A stretch of DNA of 64,000 nucleotides from Pseudoips prasinana (Eukaryota > Arthropoda > Insecta > Lepidoptera > Nolidae), in contig OX621241.1 in the NCBI GenBank assembly GCA_951640165.1, positions 9,491,001 through 9,555,000 on the forward strand, given 5' to 3'. Below the pieces are notes generated by a model, which made no database searches, was not told the origin of the DNA, and worked only from the letters and a program-made list of their open reading frames with translations. This document shows, piece by piece, positions 57,317 to 64,000 of this stretch. Made by a program: the position numbers and the translations under genes. Every line of letters begins with the position of its first letter. Positions within the stretch are counted from its first letter, which is position 1.

Positions 57317-58163
57317 ATGACATGGTAGTATTACTATTAAGTAAATGCCATTATTAGTTTGTAAGCACTACCCTTATCGTGTCGTCTTTCTATATTTCTG
57401 CTTCTTATCCATCCAAAGGTTGTCTGGAAGAGATCGCTGACTGCGATACGACCGCCTATTGTACAATTTGCTTTCAATGTTTCCTATATTTTTATCTGTA
57501 ATTGGTGTGCAATAAAGAGTATTTATTTTATCTTATCTTAACTGTGCAGTATGATGCTTCGTTAATCCCACAGATATCTATAATGCTCTATCCTAACGCA
57601 GATACATTAAATGTTCCAAGTCTAAGACTTGGGTCGGGCCAAAAAATTATATAGAAAAGACATTTTACGCAATACCCAATTAAAAGTAATAACAAAATTA
57701 TTTTAAAATTTTATCGGTCAGTAAATCCGTAACGCCTTAATAAAAATTTTCTATTGATAGGTTTTTTAATCTTAGCCACTTCTGTCTTCCTGAGATTTTT
57801 TGCAGCTTATTAAATATTTATATTTTATTTTATTTATTTCTAATATCGTTACAGGGTCACCCAATACGATATGAAAAGCTTAATACATACACATAATACA
57901 TATAATATTTTATTTTATTTAATGTTTTTTTTATATATATAACAATGATCTAACTTCCATCATTCATTAATTTATCCATGTTAACCTTGTCTTGTTAGTT
58001 TTAGTTTCTTTCTTTAATTTAAACCAAATTTTAGGTAATATAGTTTAAGTTTTTGTTTTGTTATAATACCTATTGTAAATGTTGTATACACCTGTAAAAT
58101 GGCAAATCACACAGAACTTGTGTTTAAACATAAAAACAATTTTAAGTTGCATTGTGAACTGCC
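57317..58163. other. LINE-like 3' UTR material, no gene
   Basis: 57330-57530 parallels parts of intron 3 in both sulfotransferases (GCCATTATTAGTTTGTA, AGGTTGTCTGGAAGAGAT, GACTGCGATA). This is therefore a repeat that also sits in that intron. The rest is AT-rich. Confidence 0.45.
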
Positions 58164-58254
58164 GATGGTGTGTCTTTTATAAATAAATATATAAAAAATT
58201 ATAATAGGACTTATTATAATTTTTTATATATTTATTTATAAAAGACACACCATC
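58164..58254. repeat. Perfect 43-bp palindrome
   Basis: 58164-58206 and 58212-58254 are exact complements (GATGGTGTGTCTTTTATAAA...), with loop GGACT. See findings. Confidence 0.9.
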
Positions 58255-58980
58255 GATCACACCATCACCATCATCACCATGATTCTCTCTCACAAAGTAC
58301 ACACAGGTTTACAATTATAATAGTACCACAGCATATGACATAACTTTGTGAGAGACTGGTGCTTGATGTAGGTTTGATACCTGTATTACAAGTCACCAGT
58401 GCCCTCCCGCGGCTATTACATAACTATGTAACTTAAATAACAGTAACAATTACGATTTTGAGAGTGACTGTATTATCTATTAGTGTAAAGATATAGATGG
58501 ATATAGATGTGGGTGAGAGAGTGTATATGAATTATGTAGTGTATTAGTATGGATGTAGATGTAGGTATGAGAGTGTATGTGAAAATGTGTTTAATATGTA
58601 AATGATTAAAAGTTATTCGCTAGTACAATGTTAAGATTGGTGCCAGAAAGTCGAATTGAGTGGGTTATTGGAGAGGAGTTAATAATTTTTCAGTAGTATC
58701 ATAATCAAGAGTTTTAAGAAAAGACGTCAGTGTTGATTTACAGCAATTTTTGTTCAGTCGATAAATATTTAGTAATGTGTTGAGTTTGTTGTAAAGAAAG
58801 TATCCCAAAAAGCAAAAGAAGTTATGAGATAGGGATGTGTTGAGCTTCTGAGAAGGACACACACTACCCTTACGGCGCTTATCCTTTAGAAACTTAGGGT
58901 CGTATTTTAAAAGGGAATGTTTTTTAGGACAGTACTCATAATAAAGTTTTGCCTGACTGTTAGCACGTCCCATTTTTTGT
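58255..58980 (-). other. Unclassified minus-strand ORF and its 3' side
   Basis: A 102-codon frame (58973-58665) begins MGRANSQAKLYYEYCPKKHS and is Lys/Leu/Asn-rich (LNTLLNIYRLNKNCCKS). It resembles a LINE C-terminus only vaguely. Its 3' side runs into the palindrome arm, as a LINE 3' UTR would. Confidence 0.3.
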
Positions 58981-59343
58981 AAAGTTATAGTGTACGCATG
59001 GATACTTTTGCCTAACTACTGTGAATTTGGGTATGTTTCAGTAGTAAATATCGACTTTAGTTGCTATTAAAGAGCTGTATGGCGCGCGACGAAGGCGCAA
59101 ATTTCAACAGGTCCATTCTCTTCACTGGGACGGTGAGCGAGGCAGAGCGACGGCGGCGCGCAATCACGTAGGTACCTGTTGTGGGCACATAACCGCAGCT
59201 CCGCCAAGGCCAAAGGCTGGTGATGCAGCTGCCCGTGAAGCACGCGCCACAGGTACGTGACCAGCACTACGTCACGCCACACGTATCTAACCATGCCGAG
59301 CACAAACGGGCTGATATACTTTTGTAGGTAGTATTTACAAGTA
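58981..59343. other. GC-rich patch, no firm gene
   Basis: 59080-59300 is GC-rich. Its minus strand has 78 open codons including VRYVWRDVVLVTYLWRVLHG. Not recognised; possibly a captured fragment. Confidence 0.3.
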
Positions 59344-59478
59344 CAGATACCAGCACATCAAGCTACCCCAATCTGTCAAATTTCCCCAACTGAAAGTTAA
59401 CCTTATGCTTTTGTGATAAAGTTGAAAGTTTATAAAAGAAATTTGACAGATTGGTGTAGCTGGATGTGCTGGCGTCTG
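59344..59478. mobile_element. MITE (CAGACGCC family), TA target
   Basis: 135 bp, same length as 7951-8085. TA flanks at 59342-59343 and 59479-59480. The left end is mutated to CAGATACC. Confidence 0.83.
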
Positions 59479-59561
59479 TACAAAAATCGAGTAAATTCAT
59501 GTTACATTTTCTCCGGCATAATAGTAAATTAAGCCTCGTGTGGATTCCAAAGATATAAGTA

Positions 59562-60772
59562 CCAGGTGGACCAAAAGAAATCATCCTATTGCTATATGCT
59601 CTTATTTTTGCAATTGGCAGCCAATTTCCAATCTGTTTTGACATTTGTGGACTAGATAGATGTAAAATACAAGTAAACAAGCCATGGAGCGATACACTCC
59701 CTGAGAACACGGAATAATTGTGTCTATTTTTTTTCTTAACAATTCATCTGTGCTGTTAGTGCAGCGTGAATTCGGTCGCCGATTCCCCGATCGTCTTGAG
59801 GAGTATGGGACCACACGATACGTTGCCAGAAGTGGCCGACCCCGGAGGGCCCGTTCTGCCGAGAATATCGCCGCTGTTGCCGGGGATGTCGATCTGTCGC
59901 CGAAAACATCGACCATACGCAGTACCTCGCAATTAATTTTGGTCAAAGACCTGCGCATGTTCCCGTACAAAGTCCAGTTAATGCATCAGCTGCTGCATGT
60001 CAACCGCCAGGTTACACGAACCTACGCCTAAGCCATCCTCAATCTCGGGGACAAAGGTGACGATTTTTCGTACAAAATCATAATGAACGATGAGGCTCAT
60101 TTCCACCTCAGCGGGTACGTAATCAAGCAAAACTATCGCTTCTAGGGCACTGAAAATCCACCCGCTCGTAGTGACTGCATTGTGCGCTGTTCACGCTGGA
60201 GGAGTCATTGGGCCATTTTTTTCGAGAACACCGCTGGTCAAACGACAACAGTGGACGGTGCGCGCTATAGGGCCATGTTAACCGAGGTTTTTCTGCCGCA
60301 ATTGGATGAATTAGGACTGGAGGAGATGTGGTTCTAACAGGACGGAGCAAATACACTGCGCGTGCCATAACCGATATTCTGAAGGCGGCGCGCGGCGTTC
60401 CCGGGTCACCTCATCTCTCGTTTTGGCGATTTGCACTGGCCCGCAAGATCACCCGATTTAACCGTTCCAGACCTTTTCTTGTGGGGTTTTTTGAAGTCTC
60501 GTGTCTACGTGAACAAGCCCGAGACTCTGGAAGCTCTCAAGGGCAACATTCGACACGAGTGCAAGAATCTGTCGCCCGAAGTTCTAGCGGACATCATGAA
60601 AAATGCCATAAAACGAGCCCGTATGGCAATCAATTGTGGCGGCGCCCATTTAGCCGATATTATCTTCTAAAGGTTCAAATAAACATAATCCAAAAACAGA
60701 ATCGAAGTTTTTTGTTTAGGAAAGAATTAGAGCCGAACAATATCGGATGACTTCTTTTGGCCCACCTTGAAG
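59562..60772 (+). mobile_element. Mariner-like transposon relic (1.2 kb)
   Basis: Left GGTGGACCAAAAGAAATCAT and right ATGACTTCTTTTGGCCCACC are imperfect inverted repeats. TA stands next to each end (59560-59561, 60773-60774). Size and content fit one transposase gene. Confidence 0.75.
59740..60670 (+). pseudogene. Mariner-family transposase, inactivated
   Basis: Read across frames: EFGRRFPDRL, GRPRRARSAENIAAVAGDVD (helix-turn-helix region), DLRMFPYKVQLMHQL, NDEAHFHLSGY (first half of the catalytic core), AIFFENTAGQTTTVDGARYR, FGDLHWPARSPDLTVPDLFL with the later catalytic Asp, then VYVNKPETLEAL and GGAHLADIIF ending at TAA 60668-60670. At least three stops and shifts. It cut and pasted its own DNA when intact. 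Confidence 0.78.
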
Positions 60773-60779
60773 TAATATC

Positions 60780-61240
60780 AGAGTGTATTTACAAAAGAAT
60801 AGTAGTATATGTAATATATCAGTTATCTGGTTTCCATAGTACAAGCTCTGCTTAGTTTGGGATCAGATAGCCGTGTGTGAATAATGTCCCAGGATATTAA
60901 AGAATGGCTGTCGATTCAAATTGGCTCCGAACAAGGACTTCATAACTTCAATATTATTTAAAAACAACAATTTCTCTAAATAGTATAATAATAATATCCT
61001 GGGACATTATTCACACACGGTCATCTGATCCCAAACTAAGCAGAGCTTGTACTATGGAAACCAGATAACTGATATACTATATATACTATTTTTCTTTTGT
61101 AAATACATACTTATATAGATAATTTACACCCAGACTCAGGACAAACAGACATGTTCATGCACACAAATATTTGTCCCGGGTGGGAATCGAACCCACGACC
61201 TCCATCGTGAAAGGCAGCGTATCTACCAACCACGCAAACC
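60780..61240. repeat. Two SINE family 1 copies tail to tail
   Basis: Plus-strand 3' half 60780-60905 and a full minus-strand copy 60987-61240 (reversed B box GGGAATCGAACCCAC). Their shared ~120 bp form a long inverted repeat around an 80-bp spacer. Confidence 0.8.
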
Positions 61241-61345
61241 TTATTTCGTGAATGATTTACTGCAGATGACAATAATGTTTTTATGAGGTGTTAATTCAGT
61301 TACCATCTGAGCTACTAAGTCACGTGGACTGAATCAACTCAAAAT

Positions 61346-61501
61346 TAATCTGTTCACACTAATATTATAAAGGCGAAAGTTTGTGAGTGTGTATGTTTGT
61401 TAGCGATTTCAATGAAATTTGGTATGGAGTTAGCTGACACCCTAGAACACAGAATATTATTTATAAAGTTTAACGCGGGCATAACCGCAGGACACAGCTA
61501 G
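61346..61501 (+). mobile_element. Short Helitron-like repeat ending CTAG
   Basis: CTAATATTATAAAGGCGAAA, TTTGTGAGTGTGTATGTTTG, ATGAAATTTGGTATGGAG, ending GGACACAGCTAG with a GCGGG...CCGC stem just before. Confidence 0.65.
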
Positions 61502-61514
61502 TATTTTATATATA

Positions 61515-61690
61515 ACGCAATAGAGCCCTGGCCTTGCTTTACACTTAGCCACATTAAAATACAGCTTGTTGATATCCCTTCACTGCACTATCCGGTCGAT
61601 GTCCCTTTGCAGTCGTTCCGCATCAGAATAATCTCCTATTGACAGATGCACCTTAAAATCATCTGCAAACAGCAAACATTGGGCATGATG
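61515..61690 (-). pseudogene. Reverse transcriptase fragment
   Basis: The minus strand reads CLLFADDFKVHLSIGDYSD, LQRDIDRIVQ, then a stop, and KLYFNVAKCKARAL. This is the FADD box and following helix of a Jockey-like LINE. Confidence 0.65.
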
Positions 61691-61884
61691 AACGACTGCT
61701 AGCAGACATGATGTACGACTGCTGTTAGGACGTTAAACATTATAGATAATAAATTCCAATGGCCCTAGGTTAAACCTCTAATTGAGGCCTGAAAACGTGT
61801 AATATTATCTAGATTCATAGCCTGCATACCTGCCCCACGTGCTAACTGTCAACGTTCGCTAAGGTAGCTTGTGAAGAATTTGAG

Positions 61885-62253
61885 TACGGCGACTAAATGG
61901 CGGCGCTTGGTTTGACGTCGTACTACGAGAAACCAAGCGCCGCCATTTTGTCGCCGTATCAAACGCCCTTCGGAAGGTGAAATATGCACAGTTCACTGGC
62001 CCTTCGGTGTCAATTACTAGTCCTACTAACATTATAAATGCGAAAGTTTGTGAATGTATGGATCTATATATGTTTGTTACATTATAGATAGAAACCAAGC
62101 GCCGCCATTTTGTCGCCGTATCAAACGCCCTTCGGAAGGTGAAATATGCACAGTTCACTGGCCCTTCGGTGTCAATTACTAGTCCTACTAACATTATAAA
62201 TGCAAAAGTTTGTCTATATGGATGTATGGATCTATATATGTTTGTTACTCTTT
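61885..62253. repeat. 162-bp tandem duplication with a foldback start
   Basis: 61930-62091 is repeated from 62092 (AAACCAAGCGCCGCC...). 61885-61913 and 61930-61958 are a 29-bp inverted repeat with one mismatch. Confidence 0.8.
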
Positions 62254-62389
62254 CACGCTACAAACTACTAAGTTTGATCAAAATCCGTTCAGTAGTACGG
62301 ATTTTGATCAAACTTTGTAGTAATATAGCTTAATATTAGCCTAATAATTTATTAAGTTTAACGCGGGTGACACCGAGGGGCACAGCTAG
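62020..62389 (+). mobile_element. Helitron-like repeat ending CTAG, partly duplicated
   Basis: CTACTAACATTATAAATGC, TGTTTGTTACTCTTTCACGC, AAATCCGTTCAGTAGT and the end GGGGCACAGCTAG. The start is included in the 162-bp tandem duplication. Confidence 0.6.
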
Positions 62390-62559
62390 TGTTAGATAAC
62401 TTATAAGTGACAAGTTATGATGTTTTTTTTATTATTTATTGTATTATTATTATTTCTAGTGTTTATGCTAATCGGACTGGGCTTAGCACAAAATATATGG
62501 GAACATCTCGAAAGCAGTTTGTAGGCGAGCGACAAACTACGATTATTATCGTCATGTCA

Positions 62560-62790
62560 GCCAAAGTAAGTACGTCCACTGCTGGACAAAAGCCTCCCCA
62601 AAGAATGGGGGGATATGCCATAATCGCCACGCTTGGCAGACGGACTGGCAATCGGAATTTGATGGTCAAAGAACATAGAAAAACGCTGCTGCCCGTTCTC
62701 TGGTAGGTAATCCCTCGGACGGACGATTTCTACGCCCCCACGGGATGAGAAGGGGTGATGATATTCTATGCCGTCACCACACAGCACAAT
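62560..62790 (-). repeat. LINE 3' end, minus orientation
   Basis: GTCCACTGCTGGACAAAAGC, ATATGCCATAATCGCCACGC and ATTCTATGCCGTCACCACAC. Minus-strand codons read PSAKRGDYGISPHSLG. Confidence 0.7.
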
Positions 62791-62968
62791 CTTAGTAAAT
62801 CATAGTACTGAAAAAGATATGACCACCTTAAAAAAGGCCTTTTTAAGGTCAGCAAATAATAGTTATATACTACTCCTCTACTGCTATATACCTACTACTA
62901 TTATTATACCTACAATAAATATCCGGGACATATGACACTTCGCCATCTATCTTGATCATCTTATTTTT

Positions 62969-63578
62969 AGGGTTCCGTAGCCAAATGGCAAAAAACGGAA
63001 CCCTTATAGATTCGTCATTACTGTCTGTCTGTCCGTTCGTATGTCACAGCCACTTTTTTCCGAAACTATAAGAGCTGTGTTGCTGAAACTTGGTAAGTAG
63101 GTGTATTCTGTGAGCCGCATTAAGATTTACACAAAAATAGAAAAAGAATAATCATTTTGGGGGGTCGCTATACATAGAACTGAAACTCAAAAATTTTTTT
63201 TGATCGTATCCATACATGTGGGGTGTCTATGGATAGGTCTTCAAAAATCATATTGAAGTTCCTAATATCATTTTTGGCTAAACTGAATAGTTTGCGCGGA
63301 GACACTTCCAAAGTGGTAAAATGAGTGTCCCCCCCCCCCCCCCTTGTAACTTGTAAAATAAGAGAATGATAAAACTAAAAAAAAATATATGATATAAATA
63401 TATAATATACAATACCATAGAAACTAACAACGAAAATTAGTTTGAAAGAGATCTAGCAAGTAGCTTTTTTTTAATACGTTATAAACCGCAATTTGCTTTC
63501 ATTCAATCAAATGAAATACTTGCTGCTACGGAACCCTTCATGTTCGATTCCGACTCGCACTTGGCCAGTTTTTTTTTT
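62969..63578 (+). repeat. GGGTTCCGTAG repeat, long copy
   Basis: Starts AGGGTTCCGTAGCCAAATGG and ends GATTCCGACTCGCACTTGGC followed by a T run. About 610 bp with a C homopolymer at 63330-63343. Confidence 0.78.
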
Positions 63579-63732
63579 AGTAAATATACACGTACAATAC
63601 ACAGATTACATTCAGACCATGTCATAGTTTATTTACATACAAACATAAATATTATAATCATTTGAATCGATTATTATTGAAATAACCTAACTTATCAACT
63701 AAAGAAACATAAATAAAATAAAATAAATACTC

Positions 63733-64000
63733 TTACTTATGCGTCAAAAATTCGTCGACATCGCTTTGAACCGGGAACGTACCCAGAAGGCTGGCAGCAT
63801 TGCCACGTTGAATGGCAATGCTAATTCTTTGACCTAAGTATTGCCCAGCCCTCTGATCACGTGAAGTATTTACCAGACCTTTTGAAATATCACGAAAAAG
63901 TGTTAAAGCGTTTGGACCCCACGGTCCGAGCGTTTCAACTTCAAACGGCTCAAACACATAGTTGCCAATAAGGTTCACATATTTACGCCGTTTAGAGGTC
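63733..64000 (-). pseudogene. LINE C-terminal fragment (same family as 23.3-24.5 kb)
   Basis: Open on the minus strand to the window edge: TSKRRKYVNLIGNYVFEPF, VETLGPWGPNALTLF, DQRAGQYLGQRISIAIQRG, NAASLLGTFP, stop at 63735. There is no internal stop, so this copy is younger than the one at 23.3-24.5 kb, but the upstream part lies outside the window. Confidence 0.75.

Noticed and set aside
63330..63345. C homopolymer as a regulatory G-quadruplex
   Set aside because: A single run inside a common repeat; no set of separated G tracts.

Overview
This window is AT-rich animal nuclear DNA. It comes from a lepidopteran insect (moth or butterfly). The evidence is a pair of spliced insect-type sulfotransferase genes closest to moth retinol dehydratase, plus dense moth/butterfly-style repeats: LINE fragments with (ATG)n or (ATT)n tails, tRNA-headed SINEs, CTAG-ended Helitron-like pieces, TA- and TTA-flanked MITEs, and the GGGTTCCGTAG repeat. 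No bacterial-style operons, CRISPR arrays or true rRNA/tRNA genes are seen.

Layout. 1-770: 3' end of a LINE. 918-4708: RTE-type retrotransposon with a perfect 14-bp target duplication and an odd internal rearrangement. 5640-17300: duplication block A with an intact seven-exon sulfotransferase (6787-14633). 17.3-26 kb: repeats, one dead sulfotransferase last exon (18070), a broken transposon-like gene flanked by a repeated CTGCGTTAC motif (19-21.5 kb), a LINE 3' part and a 5S-like SINE. 26020-44975: duplication block B with the second intact sulfotransferase (29023-43463), whose introns are swollen by insertions. 45-64 kb: almost entirely mobile DNA, including a nearly full-length minus-strand LINE (52.1-56.1 kb), a mariner relic (59.5-60.8 kb), SINE pairs and MITEs.

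The two sulfotransferases share all six intron positions, have identical exon lengths (88, 132, 100, 338, 95, 181, 116 nt) and each encode 349 residues, with about 28 differences by eye (about 92% identity). Both keep the cofactor loop, the catalytic His and the RKG tail. They are probably two active, recently separated tandem paralogs acting on small lipophilic alcohols or phenols in the cytosol.

Because blocks A and B can be aligned by eye, each acts as the empty-site control for insertions in the other. This dates many MITEs, SINEs and LINEs to after the duplication and fixes their target-site duplications. Everything here was read by eye from the sequence, so family names of repeats are judgements from motifs, not database hits.
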